A DNA stretch of 64,000 nt from Psychrobacter sp. P11G3 (GCF_001435845.1 NZ_CM003596.1:2899298-2963297), one strand, 5' to 3'. Shown: positions 18,573-30,586, counted from the stretch's first letter. Notes: generated by a model from the sequence alone, not told the origin. Translations and numbers: made by a program.

Positions 18573-18605
18573 CAAAAAAATAGCGCTTATTTTACCAAGC
18601 GCTAT
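18573..18605 (-). terminator. Intrinsic terminator
   Basis: Arms ATAGCGCTT (18580-18588) and AAGCGCTAT (18597-18605) form a perfect 9-bp stem; on the minus strand it is followed by seven T's. It ends the isochorismatase-like transcript. Confidence 0.8.
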
Positions 18606-18682
18606 CTATTATAAGTTAGAAGATAAATGGTTAAACTGAATTCCTATTTATCCAAGTCCTTAAGCACCTAAATCTTAACCAC

Positions 18683-19258
18683 CTACTTAATCAAATTAAT
18701 AATGGTTTTAAATGCAGAATCTTCGCTGCTACGGCACAGCTCAAATAAGATTGATTCAACGGTACTAATCACCCCACCTGCACGGCGAATACGGCGAATT
18801 GCTTGCTTTTTGTCATAAGGAAAACGAGAACCCACCGCGTCACCAATAATGACAGGCTGCATACCATTATCCAATAAATCCAGTGCCGTCTGCATAATAC
18901 AGACATGAGCTTCAGCACCAAAAAGCAGAACAGTACTACGGTTCTGCTGCGCTAAATGGTGCCATGAATCATTATTATCGCAGGCACTAAAGGTAACCTT
19001 TTCAAAGCTCTTGGCATTATCTCCTTCAAGTACCTCGCGCAGCTCTGGCAAAGTATCGCCCAATCCTTTTTTATATTGTTCATTGAGCATGATTGGAATA
19101 TTGAGCGCTTGCAGCCCTTTAATCAAGGTAACGGTTTTTTTGACGATATTTTCGTGATCATAGATATGCGGCGTTAAGCGCTCTTGCACATCGACAATCA
19201 TTGCTTGGGTATTCTCACGAGCGATTCGATAGGTGCGATCATTAATCATAGTAGACAT
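18683..19258 (-). CDS. Isochorismatase-like cysteine hydrolase
   Basis: A 191-residue protein of the isochorismatase superfamily. The Asp of MIVDVQERL, the Lys of EKVTFS and the Cys of GAEAHVCIMQT form the expected D-K-C triad. Members of this YcaC-like group hydrolyse amides or related bonds, and substrates vary. An in-frame upstream ATG would add 25 residues, but AAGGAG at 19265-19270 is 6 nt from the ATG at 19258, so this start is preferred. It is a single gene. Confidence 0.88.
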   Translation of the reverse strand: MSTMINDRTYRIARENTQAMIVDVQERLTPHIYDHENIVKKTVTLIKGLQALNIPIMLNEQYKKGLGDTLPELREVLEGDNAKSFEKVTFSACDNNDSWHHLAQQNRSTVLLFGAEAHVCIMQTALDLLDNGMQPVIIGDAVGSRFPYDKKQAIRRIRRAGGVISTVESILFELCRSSEDSAFKTIINLIK

Positions 19259-19452
19259 AGTACACTCCTTGTACGGCTGACAGTTGCAACTAAAAACTAT
19301 TTTAGAATTATCATAAACAGTGCCATGGTTCATCTTTCTCTTATTTAGTCATAGTTTCATGAATGCGTCAATGGAGATAATTTTTAATCGCCGTAATACT
19401 GTATTTTTTGACTCTGTGATTTACTAACTGGCTAACTATTAATTTTACCCAT

Positions 19453-19488
19453 AAAAAAACCTCTAGCCGTTATGACTAGAGGTTTTTC
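19453..19488 (-). terminator. Intrinsic terminator of fadA
   Basis: Arms CCTCTAG and CTAGAGG with flanking A and T runs, 55 bp past the fadA stop. Confidence 0.85.
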
Positions 19489-19543
19489 GTTAGCGAGTAG
19501 CTACTTATTAAGTGTTCAAATAATCTTGTTTATATAAATAAGA

Positions 19544-20761
<1,218 letters not shown>

Positions 20762-20952
20762 TTACGACTATTACTTTTACTTTGTTAATCTCGCTCAAAG
20801 TACAATAGGTACATTTGGGCTTGATCTACTCGTACTAGCGTTAAACTGAACCAACTATAATCGTACGTTCGCTATTGGAGACGATTCATGTCTCAACTAC
20901 TTTTATGCAAAATAACAAACGTACTGCACTTCATCCTAGTAATGACTGACTA

Positions 20953-23112
20953 TTACGCTGTTGCGTAAAAAGTCTCGCCTGCGGCTGCCATGTCGCGAAT
21001 CTTTTGTGGCGCTTCATAAGCTTTGCCAAGATGTGCGTATTTTTCACATAGTGCCAAGTAGTTATCTAGACCCATTTGGTCGACATAACGGCAAGGACCA
21101 CCACGGAATGGAGGGAAACCTACGCCCATAATCATCGCCATGTCGGCCTCGCTTGGGGTACTTACGATGTTATCTTCTAGGCAGCGAACCGTTTCGTTGC
21201 AGAAGGCAATCATAGTGCGATCAATGATTGCTTGATCATCAAACGTTTGCTTTTCGCTGTCAGTTGTGGTTTTTAGCAGCTCGTAAGTGGCTTCATCAGC
21301 AACTTTCTTTGGCTTGCCGCGCTTGTCCATTTCGTACTTATAGAAACCGATACCGTTTTTCTGACCTAGACGCTCATTGTCATATAGATGCTGGATAGCA
21401 CCTTTATAATCAGGCTTCATGCGATCAGGGAAACCATCAGCCATCACTGCTGCGCCATGTACACCTGTATCTAGACCGACCACGTCGATTAGGTATGCAG
21501 GGCCCATTGGCCAACCGAATTTTTCCATAACTTTATCGACATGAGCAAAGTCAGCACCTTGCTTAAGTAGCAAGTCAAACGCGCCAAAGTATGGGAACAA
21601 TACACGGTTTACGAGGAAACCTGGGCAGTCGTTAACTACTACAGGCACTTTGCCCATTTTAGAAGCAAGTGCAACAGTAGTCGCGATAGCTTCTTCAGAT
21701 GATTTCTCACCGCGGATAACTTCGACGAGTGGCATACGATGTACTGGGTTGAAGAAATGCATACCAACGAAGTTTTCTGGACGCTCAAGCGCTTCTGCTA
21801 GGAACGTAATAGAGATAGTCGACGTGTTTGATGCTAGGATACAATCGTCTTTTACGAGACCTTCTACTTCTTTTAGTACCGCGCGCTTCACGTTTGGATT
21901 TTCTACGACAGCTTCGATTACGATATCAGTCTCAGCAAAATCACCGTAGTTCAAAGTAGGACGGATACGGCTTAATGTTTCACCCATTTTTGCTGGGGTC
22001 ATCTTGCCGCGTTCTACCATTTTGCCAAGCAATTTGCTCGCTTCACCCATACCAAGGTCTAATTGCTCAGACTTGATATCTTTCATGATGATTGGCAAGC
22101 CTTTGCTGGCTGCTTGATAAGCAATACCGCCACCCATGATACCAGCGCCTAGTACAGCAGCTTCGCTGATGTCGTGTGCTTGCTTGCTGTGTTTTTTGGC
22201 CAGTTTTTTGACTAGCTGATCATTTAAGAATAGACCAACCAAGCTCTCTGCTTGTGGGGTTTTAGCGGCTTTTGCAAAACCAGCAGCTTCTACTTCGATT
22301 GCTTTGTCACGTGATAAATTAACGTGCTTTTCAATCGTTTCGATAGCGATTGCTGGCGCTGGATATTGCTTAGGATTGGCTTTAGCGAAAATAGCACCTT
22401 TGGCACTGTTGAACGCCATTGCTTGCTCAAGCTGGTTTAGCTTAACTGGAGCCAGTTTTTCTTCACGTTTTGCTTTCCAATCAAGCTCACCTGAGATACA
22501 TTTTTTGACTAGATCAATTGCGGCATCTTGTAAGTCATCAGCAGGTACAGTCGCATCAACCAAGCCTAGTTTCAATGCTGCCAATGCTTTCTTTGGGCTA
22601 CCAGTCGCGATCAGCTCAAGTGCGTTATCGATACCGATGATACGCGTACTACGAACTGTCCCGCCGAAACCTGGGAAGATACCTAGCTGAGTTTCTGGCA
22701 AACCGATGATCGCTTTGTCACTCATGACACGGTATTCACAAACCAAAGTCATTTCACAACCGCCGCCCATTGCCGCGCCATTGATAGCCGCAACTTTCGG
22801 GAATGGCAGGTCTTCAAAACGATTGAAAGCGTCATTAACATGAACGACCCAATCTTTGATCTCGCTTTCTGATTTTTTGAAAGAACCGACGAATTCTGTG
22901 ATATCAGCACCAGCGATAAACACGCCTTTGGCTGAAGTAACGATAAGACCTTTTACGTTGTCGGCTTTTTCTAACGCACTAACTGCTTCACCAAACTGTT
23001 TGTTGGTTTCGGCATCAAATTTGTTCACGCTCTCATTTTCGGCGTTGTACTGCATGTTGGCGATGCCATCCTCTAGCATTGTCACCGTGATGCGATTTCC
23101 TTGGTATACCAT
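20953..23112 (-). CDS. fadB: Fatty-acid oxidation complex alpha subunit
   Basis: A 719-residue multifunctional protein. The N-terminal third is an enoyl-CoA hydratase/isomerase with the oxyanion segments FIAGADI and [14 protein letters not shown] and the Glu of [12 protein letters not shown]. From about residue 315 a 3-hydroxyacyl-CoA dehydrogenase begins with [16 protein letters not shown], then SNTSTISI and [13 protein letters not shown]. It catalyses hydration and oxidation in beta-oxidation and pairs with FadA. The CoA-oxidation electrons go partly to ETF, whose quinone oxidoreductase is encoded at 57967. Confidence 0.96.
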   Translation of the reverse strand: MVYQGNRITVTMLEDGIANMQYNAENESVNKFDAETNKQFGEAVSALEKADNVKGLIVTSAKGVFIAGADITEFVGSFKKSESEIKDWVVHVNDAFNRFEDLPFPKVAAINGAAMGGGCEMTLVCEYRVMSDKAIIGLPETQLGIFPGFGGTVRSTRIIGIDNALELIATGSPKKALAALKLGLVDATVPADDLQDAAIDLVKKCISGELDWKAKREEKLAPVKLNQLEQAMAFNSAKGAIFAKANPKQYPAPAIAIETIEKHVNLSRDKAIEVEAAGFAKAAKTPQAESLVGLFLNDQLVKKLAKKHSKQAHDISEAAVLGAGIMGGGIAYQAASKGLPIIMKDIKSEQLDLGMGEASKLLGKMVERGKMTPAKMGETLSRIRPTLNYGDFAETDIVIEAVVENPNVKRAVLKEVEGLVKDDCILASNTSTISITFLAEALERPENFVGMHFFNPVHRMPLVEVIRGEKSSEEAIATTVALASKMGKVPVVVNDCPGFLVNRVLFPYFGAFDLLLKQGADFAHVDKVMEKFGWPMGPAYLIDVVGLDTGVHGAAVMADGFPDRMKPDYKGAIQHLYDNERLGQKNGIGFYKYEMDKRGKPKKVADEATYELLKTTTDSEKQTFDDQAIIDRTMIAFCNETVRCLEDNIVSTPSEADMAMIMGVGFPPFRGGPCRYVDQMGLDNYLALCEKYAHLGKAYEAPQKIRDMAAAGETFYATA

Positions 23113-23992
23113 TTGAAACTCCTTTCTATATAACGAAAGCTACGTTTTGAATTAAAATAAATAGCCAGTTACTGTTAGTAAAATGGGTAATAGCACTGTG
23201 CGCTTGTCATGTTATAAAGACAAACATATAACCAGCTCACAAGTGAAGATGTCTTTATTATCCAGCGTTCATCATGATGCACGCATTTTGCGTCTCTTGC
23301 ATGACATCATATGACGCTTCATTTATATACTGCTGTTGCAGGTACTGATGTTCAAAATATTGACTGAGACTTGGTCTAACACTCGGTATCGACGATTGAA
23401 CATCTTGAGAAAAAACCCAGTAGGGTCACCATCAGACCATTTTCACGTCAATTAGTGTAGGGGATTATGCCCCTAACTGTCACAAGCTAATACCATACTC
23501 GCAAGTCACTCTTAAATCACTTGCAGGCATTTACCTTGCGCTAAAAGTGTTTTAGTGAATAAATGTATACTGAATTGTTAATTTAGATTTATTTCGTGTC
23601 GTTGGCTCAACGAATGCCATCTTTGGAACGACAGTCCGTTGGCGCTATCTAATAAGTGCCAATTGATCGATGCTACTTGGTCAGTGCTAGCTATTCAGTG
23701 TCAGCATTCAATACCACTTTTCTACTATAATAAAATTAACGTACCAGCCTAGCTTGCTCTTTTATCAGAACATATTCAACCAGAGAGTGACATCATCCAT
23801 CCGTAACAAAATCTTGTCGCTGTATTGCAGCTAAGATTGCACTGTTTTTAAATAAACTTCGGTAGAAAAATGCAAAAAACAATCAATTGATACCGTGTGT
23901 CACATAAGCGATATGACCTATCATGCTACACTAATAGCGTTTTTTCCTTATCCCTAATAAGTTTTACTGTATCCCTGATAAATGGTTGGATT
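23113..23992. other. Divergent spacer fadB / ispA
   Basis: About 880 bp with no believable gene; it must hold both promoters. A loosely repeated TCAGTG(C/T)-AGC stretch lies near 23682-23707. I did not find a sure fatty-acid regulator site. Confidence 0.5.
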
Positions 23993-25069
23993 ATGACTGT
24001 TTCCCTTACTTCTAGCACTACCTCTACTGGCGTTATCCCTTCTAACTTTGTCTCTTTTCAAAGCACTGAGCAATTCCATGGTGCTGTGCGTGCCCAATTA
24101 GCGCAAGATATCGAGGTCTTGTTTGCTTATGCCAAGCTCCCTAGCCCACTGGTAGATGCCTGCCGTTACGTAATGACGGGTCAAGGTAAACTGGTACGCC
24201 CACTGATGGTTGCCAGCGCTTTTGCCAGTATTAATAGCAGCAATAATGCGCGTACAGACGAGCCTAATGACGATATCAATACTCTCGATGCTGAGCTGGA
24301 CGCGCTACTAGAAAACGACTCAGACTATGATATGTCGCGCCGTGCCGCATTGGCGGTAGAGCTGCTGCATACTTATTCGTTGGTGCATGATGACTTGCCC
24401 TGTATGGACGATGATGAGCTGCGCCGTGGGCAACCGACTGCGCATATCGCCTTTGATGAAGCGACGGCTCTGTTGGCAGGAGATGTATTGCAGACACTAG
24501 CGTTTGAAGTACTAACTGCGGAGATGCTAACCTTTGCGCCATTCGATGCAACTATCGCAAGTCAGCTCATGGCAATATTTGCGCCGCGCGCCAGACGCAT
24601 GGTGTCAGGTCAAATGTTAGACCTCAATGCTGAAGCCAGTGCCAATATCGCGCAGGATGATTTGGAAGCTATCCACCGTGATAAGACAGGGGCGTTGATT
24701 GAAGCGGCGATGCTCATGGGCGGCGTCTGTGCTGGTGCAACGGCTCCGCAGCGCATGGCATTGCAAGAGTGCGCGCAATATATCGGTCTGGCCTTTCAAG
24801 TCCAAGACGATGTGCTAGACGTCACGATGACGACTGATACGCTTGGTAAGCCTGCGGGTAGCGATGAAAAACTAGACAAATCTACCTATGTAAAACTGAT
24901 GGGTGTCGATGACGCGACCAGCTATGCGCAATCACTGTTTAATGACGGACGTGCAGCCATTTCTCATGAACTAAATAGTCGTGAACTTAGCGACAATGAA
25001 AATACCATTGGCGCAGACAATGATGCACTACTGGCACTGATTGAATGGCTCTGGTCACGTAAAAAGTAG
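23993..25069 (+). CDS. ispA: Farnesyl diphosphate synthase-type prenyltransferase
   Basis: A 358-residue E-isoprenyl diphosphate synthase. The first aspartate-rich motif is DDLPCMDDDELRRG (133-146) and the second reads FQVQDDVLDVT. The short-chain IspA group makes farnesyl diphosphate from DMAPP/GPP and IPP. Between the GQGKLVRP substrate motif and the first Asp motif there are about 30 extra acidic residues (81-115) compared with E. coli IspA. A GTG at 23897 is in frame, but the extra residues do not look like family sequence, so the ATG at 23993 is preferred. Confidence 0.9.
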   Translation: MTVSLTSSTTSTGVIPSNFVSFQSTEQFHGAVRAQLAQDIEVLFAYAKLPSPLVDACRYVMTGQGKLVRPLMVASAFASINSSNNARTDEPNDDINTLDAELDALLENDSDYDMSRRAALAVELLHTYSLVHDDLPCMDDDELRRGQPTAHIAFDEATALLAGDVLQTLAFEVLTAEMLTFAPFDATIASQLMAIFAPRARRMVSGQMLDLNAEASANIAQDDLEAIHRDKTGALIEAAMLMGGVCAGATAPQRMALQECAQYIGLAFQVQDDVLDVTMTTDTLGKPAGSDEKLDKSTYVKLMGVDDATSYAQSLFNDGRAAISHELNSRELSDNENTIGADNDALLALIEWLWSRKK

Positions 25070-25140
25070 CTTGTCGAATAGCAGTCGAAAGCAGATATCG
25101 TAGTAAATTTTATTACCCAAAACGGCAGTGAGTGGTCAAC

Positions 25141-25959
25141 ATGGACAGTTCCCCTACCCCGCGCATTTACCTCGGCACTGGCGGCTATAGCGACACCGAC
25201 TTGCTCGGTACGCTGTATCCCACCGGCACCAGAAAAACCGATTTCTTACATGAATATGCCAAGCAATATGGCGCAGTCGAAATCAATAGTACATTTTATG
25301 CGCCCATCGGACAGAAAGCGTTTGCTGGGATGGTTGATAAAGCTTATGTACAAGCGGACAGTCAGCTCAAGTTCGCCGTCAAACTGCATCAAGACTTTAC
25401 TCATGCACGTAAAGGCACTGCCGAACATGCACAGGCATTTCTAAACGCCTTATCGCCGCTTATCGAAGCAAATGCTTTAGCGCCTTTGTTACTTCAGTTC
25501 CCACATGGCTTTGATCGTACTCGTGAGCATCGTCTCTATTTGGCCAATCTCGTCAGTTGGTTTCAAGACTATCCACTCGCCATTGAGTTTCGTCATAACG
25601 GCTGGCACACACCGCAAGTGGTCGATAGTTTCCAGCAGCAAGGACTCATTTGGTGTAGCGTTGATTATCCCAAGGTTGGCGGACTGCCGCCGTCACGGCT
25701 AATATTTACCGAACGCACCGGCTATCTGCGTATGCATGGCAATAATCTAAACTGGTGGGATGCCATGAGTGCCGCTGACCGCCATGATTATCGCTATAGC
25801 GAGGCGGAAATGCAGGACTGGGCGCAAGCGATTGCCAATCAGCGTCAGCATTTTGATACGCTCTATATCTTCTTTCAAAATACCGTCAATGCCCATGCTT
25901 ATTATAATATTGCGATGCTGCGAGAAGCGTTGGGTAAGTTTGGGTTTGAGGTGTTGTAG
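25141..25959 (+). CDS. DUF72 (YecE-like) protein
   Basis: A 272-residue DUF72 protein with a TIM-barrel-like layout. Family signatures are IYLGTGGYSD near the start, then VEINSTFYA, FAVKLHQDFTH, PLLLQFPHGF, IEFRHNGWH and the C-terminal YIFFQNTVNAHA. Biochemical role in this family is unknown. A GTG at 25132 is also in frame; the ATG three codons later is taken. The gene follows ispA by 71 bp on the same strand. Confidence 0.9.
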   Translation: MDSSPTPRIYLGTGGYSDTDLLGTLYPTGTRKTDFLHEYAKQYGAVEINSTFYAPIGQKAFAGMVDKAYVQADSQLKFAVKLHQDFTHARKGTAEHAQAFLNALSPLIEANALAPLLLQFPHGFDRTREHRLYLANLVSWFQDYPLAIEFRHNGWHTPQVVDSFQQQGLIWCSVDYPKVGGLPPSRLIFTERTGYLRMHGNNLNWWDAMSAADRHDYRYSEAEMQDWAQAIANQRQHFDTLYIFFQNTVNAHAYYNIAMLREALGKFGFEVL

Positions 25960-25991
25960 GATTAAGTTTAAATAATAATCTTAACTATATT

Positions 25992-26064
25992 TGTAGGCTA
26001 GTTTTTTTAACCCAGCTTTAAAACTTTATAAAGACACAGTGCTGGATTAAAAGCCCAGCCTACG
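25992..26064. repeat. Inverted repeat element in spacer
   Basis: The left arm (25992-26016) begins TGTAGGCT and ends CCCAGC; the right arm (26041-26064) is its approximate reverse complement, about 19 of 24 positions matching, with a 24-nt loop. The GTAGGCTGGGTT-type sequence resembles small palindromic intergenic repeats. It lies just before the AT-rich gene at 26117 and may mark an insertion boundary. Confidence 0.65.
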
Positions 26065-26116
26065 TCTACTACGCTATCCACAGCCTGAATTTACGTTTCC
26101 TGAGGAGGAATATAAT

Positions 26117-26695
26117 ATGATGGATCCCGAAATAATAAAAATAAATATCGAGCAAGAGATAGATGGATTCGAACGAACAACTCTTACTCGACTATTAAAT
26201 AGCTTTGAATATATCGAATTAGAAGCCACAGAAAAAAGAAGGAAGTTTCTTGAAAAAAAGTCAAAGAGTTTTAATCCAGATATAGATGATGAAGCATGTA
26301 TAGAAGAAGATGCTTATTTCGAGGAAGTTAATCATTTTTCCATTGAAAAAGAGCTAAGGCAAGAGTTTGTAAACTCTACGGCAGTTTGGCTGTTTCATCT
26401 TTTTGAGCGTCAAAAGAAAAGAATCTTTAAGTCAGATCAAACAAATATTTTAAAGCCTATGTTAGCTAAGAAAAATTACGATATTGATGCTTGTCCTGAC
26501 TGGAAAATACTAAATAAAGAATTAAGAAATGCTGCGAACGCAATCAAACACGGTTCTGGGAGTAGTGCTGCAAAACAATTATATAAAATTGCTCCAAACC
26601 TTTTTATTAACGAGAGTATTATATTATCGGAGACTGACATCCAACGCTATATTGACTCTTTGAGAACCTTCTGGACAAAAGCACTAAAAGACTGA
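26117..26695 (+). CDS. Hypothetical protein, possible HEPN-like
   Basis: A 192-residue protein I do not recognise with confidence. It is charged and Lys/Glu-rich, without signal or membrane segments. The segment LRNAANAIKHGSGSSA (136-151) resembles an RN...KHG motif seen in some HEPN-like and abortive-infection-linked proteins, but Arg137 and His145 are separated by seven residues, slightly outside the usual HEPN spacing. Base composition is visibly more AT-rich than its neighbours, and an inverted repeat lies upstream, both hints of acquisition. A strong GAGGAGGA ribosome site at 26102-26109 precedes the ATG. Confidence 0.7.
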   Translation: MMDPEIIKINIEQEIDGFERTTLTRLLNSFEYIELEATEKRRKFLEKKSKSFNPDIDDEACIEEDAYFEEVNHFSIEKELRQEFVNSTAVWLFHLFERQKKRIFKSDQTNILKPMLAKKNYDIDACPDWKILNKELRNAANAIKHGSGSSAAKQLYKIAPNLFINESIILSETDIQRYIDSLRTFWTKALKD

Positions 26696-26721
26696 TTAGT
26701 ATTGTAAAGAGATTATATAAC

Positions 26722-26756
26722 AAAAAAAAAGGACACCTCGCGGTGTCCTTTTTTTC
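26722..26756. terminator. Bidirectional intrinsic terminator
   Basis: A perfect stem GGACACC / GGTGTCC with a TCGC loop, with A-run and T-run flanks, between the convergent orphan gene and sodB. Confidence 0.92.
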
Positions 26757-26780
26757 AATCAAATACTTAGTCGTTAAAGG

Positions 26781-27410
26781 TTACTCTTCAACGCCAGCAT
26801 CTTGACCTTTATATTTTGCGTTTGCGTAGTCCCAGTTCACTAGCTTGTCTAGGAACGTGTCAACATAGTCAGGACGACGGTTACGATAATCTACATAGTA
26901 CGCGTGTTCCCATACATCACAAGTCAATACCGCTACTTGGTCATGTGCAAGTGGGGTATCAGCGTTAGCAGTTTTGGCGATTGACAATTTGCCACCGACT
27001 TTATCAGCAACTAGCCATGCCCAACCTGAACCAAACTGAGTCAATGCTGCGTTTTTGAACTCTTCACGGAACTTGTCGTAGCTACCGAAATCTTCTTCGA
27101 TTTTTGCTTTTAGATCACCAGTAGGTTCGCCGCCGCCGTTCGTTGGCGTCATGCAGTTCCAGTAGAACGTGTGGTTCCATACTTGAGCTGCTTGGTTGAA
27201 CATACCTTGCTTGCTGTCATCTTTAGCAGTCGCTACGATGATTACTGGCAATGTTTTATCTTCTAGACCAGAACCTGGCAACATATCTTTTAGCTTGTTT
27301 ACATAAGCAGCATGATGCTTGTCATGATGATACTCTAGCGTTTCGGCACTGATATGTGGCTCTAGTGCATCTTTTGCATATGGTAGGTCTGGTAAAGTAA
27401 TGTTTGACAT
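26781..27410 (-). CDS. sodB: Fe-type superoxide dismutase
   Basis: A 209-residue cytoplasmic SOD. The metal ligands are His28 (EYHHDKHH), His80 (QVWNHTFYW), Asp165 and His169 (CDVWEHAYYVDY). The active-site wording NHTFYWNCM and the length fit the iron form. It converts superoxide to peroxide and oxygen. It is a single gene with a strong terminator. An AAGGAT ribosome site precedes the ATG. Confidence 0.96.
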   Translation of the reverse strand: MSNITLPDLPYAKDALEPHISAETLEYHHDKHHAAYVNKLKDMLPGSGLEDKTLPVIIVATAKDDSKQGMFNQAAQVWNHTFYWNCMTPTNGGGEPTGDLKAKIEEDFGSYDKFREEFKNAALTQFGSGWAWLVADKVGGKLSIAKTANADTPLAHDQVAVLTCDVWEHAYYVDYRNRRPDYVDTFLDKLVNWDYANAKYKGQDAGVEE

Positions 27411-27962
27411 AGTTATTTTATCCTTGCTGTTTAGCCGTTAGTTTATAAAAACTTGCTTATAGAAACTGAATTTTACGCTATTTTTACACCGCAAAAAACA
27501 CTACAAAATAGCGGACTAAATTGGCTGAGTTTATTGTTTGAAATGAACTTTATCGCTTGATACACGGTACTGCTCAATACAATATCACGTATCATTATGA
27601 ATCCAAAATTAACCTAGCGGTTAGTTATTGCTATTATTCTTCGCCAAAAAGCCAAGTCTCTGACTTTATAGACTTTTATTAACTTAATATTCACAAGCTA
27701 TAAGATATAATTTACTGTAGCTTGATATCTATTATAGCAATAGTGACCAATAATATCAGTTACCAAATGTTATAGCCCGTACAATCTGTATAGCGATTGG
27801 TTATTTATTAAGCGTTAACTGCGTTCACTCTAAACTCATGCGTTATCATTGTTAGTATAACTAATTCAATCGACAAATAATTTACCGATTAACGCTACAG
27901 AAGGTAAATAAAACCTACTCGAACAACAGCTTTTCATCATCTTTATATTACGGAATAACTCT
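27411..27962. other. Divergent spacer sodB / rdgB
   Basis: 552 AT-rich bp with no gene I can support. It should hold both promoters. No Fur box was identified with certainty. Confidence 0.45.
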
Positions 27963-28616
27963 ATGAGCACCACTGATACCTCGTTAACTGCTACCAATCC
28001 GACATCTGGCAACCAATGGGTACTGGCCAGTAACAATAAAGGCAAATTGGCTGAGTTGAAACGGCTATTTGCCGAAGCGAACTTGGACGTGACGATTGTC
28101 CCGCAAGGTCAGCTTGATATCGAAGATGCCATCGAGGATGGTTTAAGCTTTGTAGAAAACGCCATTATCAAAGCCCGTCATGCGAGCCGTATCAGTGGAC
28201 TGCCTGCGATTGCTGATGATTCAGGACTGTGCGTGCCTGTACTAGGTAATGCGCCAGGTATCTACTCTGCTCGCTATGCTGGTGAACATGGCAACGATAG
28301 TAAAAACAATGCCAAGCTCATCGCTGACTTGCAGCCTATCCGCGCAGCAGAGCCGGATATTCCGATCAAAGGTATGTTCGTTTGCGTACTGGCAATGGTG
28401 CGTCATGCTGATGATCCTCTACCGATTGTCGCCCAAGGATTATGGCATGGTGAGATTTCAGAGACAGCGCATGGTGACGGCGGTTTTGGCTATGATCCAT
28501 TGTTTTGGTTACCTGACTTGCAAGCCAGTGCGGCTAGTCTGAGCGCTGCTGATAAAAACAGCATCAGTCATCGTGGTCAGGCAATCCAGCAGCTATTGGC
28601 ACAGCTACCTTTATAA
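27963..28616 (+). CDS. rdgB: dITP/XTP pyrophosphatase
   Basis: A 217-residue HAM1/RdgB protein. The substrate-site LASNNKGKLAEL comes after an 18-residue polar extension; then ADDSGLCV, PGIYSARYAG, GEI..TAHGDGGFGYDPLFW and ISHRGQA follow in family order. It removes non-canonical purine triphosphates such as dITP and XTP from the nucleotide pool. It is a single gene. Confidence 0.95.
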   Translation: MSTTDTSLTATNPTSGNQWVLASNNKGKLAELKRLFAEANLDVTIVPQGQLDIEDAIEDGLSFVENAIIKARHASRISGLPAIADDSGLCVPVLGNAPGIYSARYAGEHGNDSKNNAKLIADLQPIRAAEPDIPIKGMFVCVLAMVRHADDPLPIVAQGLWHGEISETAHGDGGFGYDPLFWLPDLQASAASLSAADKNSISHRGQAIQQLLAQLPL

Positions 28617-29150
28617 GTACTTTACAGCTGTTCTATTTATAACTATCCGTAAGTGCGCTTAATGCTCATAATGCGCTTACAACCTTATCGCCGTTTTTTA
28701 TTCGTTATCTGATTTATTGAATACGAATATGGCTAACTCTTTATATAAAATTAAGCCATATAAGAGCAAGCAACATAAGGAAACATGCCATCAAAGAGAT
28801 AATTTTTACTTTAATAAACAGATAGATTATACTGTTCTACTTTTAAAATTTTGTTGAAATCCGTTATTTGGCTGTATAATTCACCAAAAAGCGTTATTAT
28901 GCGGTGCATTAACGGTTTATTATCGATATTTGATAGCATGGACAACCTCAGCAGGTTCACCTTTTAGTATCAGCGGCGATTGCTACTGGCACTGAATTTG
29001 ACGTTGTGCGCTATCGCTATCCCCTATTTATTTCAACGGCAGCCCGTCGTACATGCCCGTAATTTGAGGCGCGGTCTGTCTATTACAATTTAACCCTAAG
29101 TACTATTTCATTAATCAAACGTACTACTTAATCCTAAAGGTGTAATTAAC
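28617..29150. other. Spacer before tig
   Basis: 534 bp between rdgB and tig. It contains the promoter listed at 28851-28880 and then a rather GC-richer leader of about 230 bp with no gene or clear RNA motif. Confidence 0.5.
28851..28880 (+). promoter_or_regulatory. Sigma-70-type promoter of tig
   Basis: TTGTTG (28851-28856) and TATAAT (28875-28880) are separated by 18 bp, a near-consensus housekeeping promoter. Transcription would start near 28887, giving a leader of about 260 nt. Confidence 0.55.
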
Positions 29151-30494
29151 ATGGCTACAGATTTACAAGTCACAACCAACAAGCTATCTAATAAAGAAAC
29201 CCAGCTAACGGTTAAAGTACCCGTTGAAAAAATTCAAAACAAAGTTGAAGGCCGTATTCGCCAAGTTGCGAAAACTGCCAAGATTGACGGTTTCCGTAAA
29301 GGTAACGTTCCTATGTCACACATCCGCTCTCAGTACGGTGCTGGCATTCAACAAGAAGTTATCAACGATGTCATCCGTGATACTGTATTTGAAGCGATCA
29401 AATCTGAAGACATCCGCGCTGTTGGCATGCCTAACATCGACGACGTAAAACTTGAAGACGATTTCTTGGTATATCAAGCCACTGTTGAAATCTTCCCAGA
29501 AGTTGACGTACAAGGTATTGATGAGATCGAAGTTGAGCGTCACACTGCACAAGTGAGTGAAGAAGACGTTGACACTATGATCGAAAACCTACAAAAGCAA
29601 CGTGAAGAATTCGTTGAGAAAAAGGGCATGGCTGCAAAAGACAACCAAGTGACTTTTGACTTTGAAGGCTCTATCGACGGCGAAAAATTTGAAGGCGGCT
29701 CTGCTGAAGACTTCAAATTGGTTATCGGTAGCAACCAAATGATTCCAGGTTTTGAAGCTGGTATCAAAGGCATGAAAGCTGGCGAAGAAAAAACTATCGA
29801 CGTGACTTTCCCAGAAGATTACCAAGCTGAGAACCTAGCTGGTAAAGAAGCTCAGTTCAAAATCAACGTAAAACTGGTTGAAAAATCTAAGCTACCTGAA
29901 ATTGATGATGCGTTCCTAGAGCTATTCGGCGTAAAAGAAGGCGGCGTTGAGAAATTGAAAGAAGACGTACGCAAAAACATGGAACGCGAAATCAAAAACG
30001 CTGCGCGTAGCCAAGTTAAGCAAGCGACTTTTGACGCATTGCTAGAAAAGAATGAGTTTGACGTACCAAACGCGATGCTAGAGCAAGAAATCGAGCGTCA
30101 ACGCAACATGATGATGCAACGTTTTTCTCAGCAGTTCGGCGCAAATGCTGATAGCTTCGATAAAGACATGCTGCCAAATGAGCTATTTGAAGAGCAAGCG
30201 CTACGTGCTGCCCGTCTTGGCATCATCGTTGCCCGTGTTATCGATACCAAAGGCTTAGAAGTAGATCAAGAGCGTGTAGAAACCTTCATCAAAGAAGCCG
30301 CTGAAAACTATGAAGATCCAGCAGAAGTAATCGAGTACTACACCAATGACAAGCAGCAGCGCGCTAACATTGAGTCTGTTGTACTAGAAGACCAAGTAGT
30401 AGATTACTTGATCAGCCAAGGTAAAGTTACTGACAAAGAAGTTAGCTACCAAGACTTGCTAGCGGCTCAGCAACAACAGCAGCAAGGCATGTAA
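29151..30494 (+). CDS. tig: Trigger factor
   Basis: A 447-residue ribosome-bound chaperone. The N-terminal ribosome-binding domain has the FRKGNVPMS signature, the middle is an FKBP-type prolyl isomerase domain ([12 protein letters not shown] through VKLVEKS) and the C-terminal helical chaperone domain ends in a Gln-rich tail. It assists folding of nascent chains. In relatives it usually precedes clpP and clpX; here the urease locus lies between. Confidence 0.97.
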   Translation: MATDLQVTTNKLSNKETQLTVKVPVEKIQNKVEGRIRQVAKTAKIDGFRKGNVPMSHIRSQYGAGIQQEVINDVIRDTVFEAIKSEDIRAVGMPNIDDVKLEDDFLVYQATVEIFPEVDVQGIDEIEVERHTAQVSEEDVDTMIENLQKQREEFVEKKGMAAKDNQVTFDFEGSIDGEKFEGGSAEDFKLVIGSNQMIPGFEAGIKGMKAGEEKTIDVTFPEDYQAENLAGKEAQFKINVKLVEKSKLPEIDDAFLELFGVKEGGVEKLKEDVRKNMEREIKNAARSQVKQATFDALLEKNEFDVPNAMLEQEIERQRNMMMQRFSQQFGANADSFDKDMLPNELFEEQALRAARLGIIVARVIDTKGLEVDQERVETFIKEAAENYEDPAEVIEYYTNDKQQRANIESVVLEDQVVDYLISQGKVTDKEVSYQDLLAAQQQQQQGM

Positions 30495-30546
30495 TTGATA
30501 CGACGAGCTATCTTTTTAGATATGCTATAGTCGGTTATCAAAACTA

Positions 30547-30586
30547 AAATGCGCCCCCGACCTTTTGATCGGAGGCGCATTTTTTA
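30547..30586. terminator. Bidirectional intrinsic terminator
   Basis: Arms AAAATGCGCC and GGCGCATTTT plus inner CCGA/TCGG pairing, between the convergent tig and hupE genes. Confidence 0.9.

Noticed and set aside
23130..23160. GAAAG...CGTTTTG upstream of fadB as a PsrA/FadR-type site
   Set aside because: Only partial match to the published GAAAC-N-GTTTC pattern; not supportable without a motif scan.
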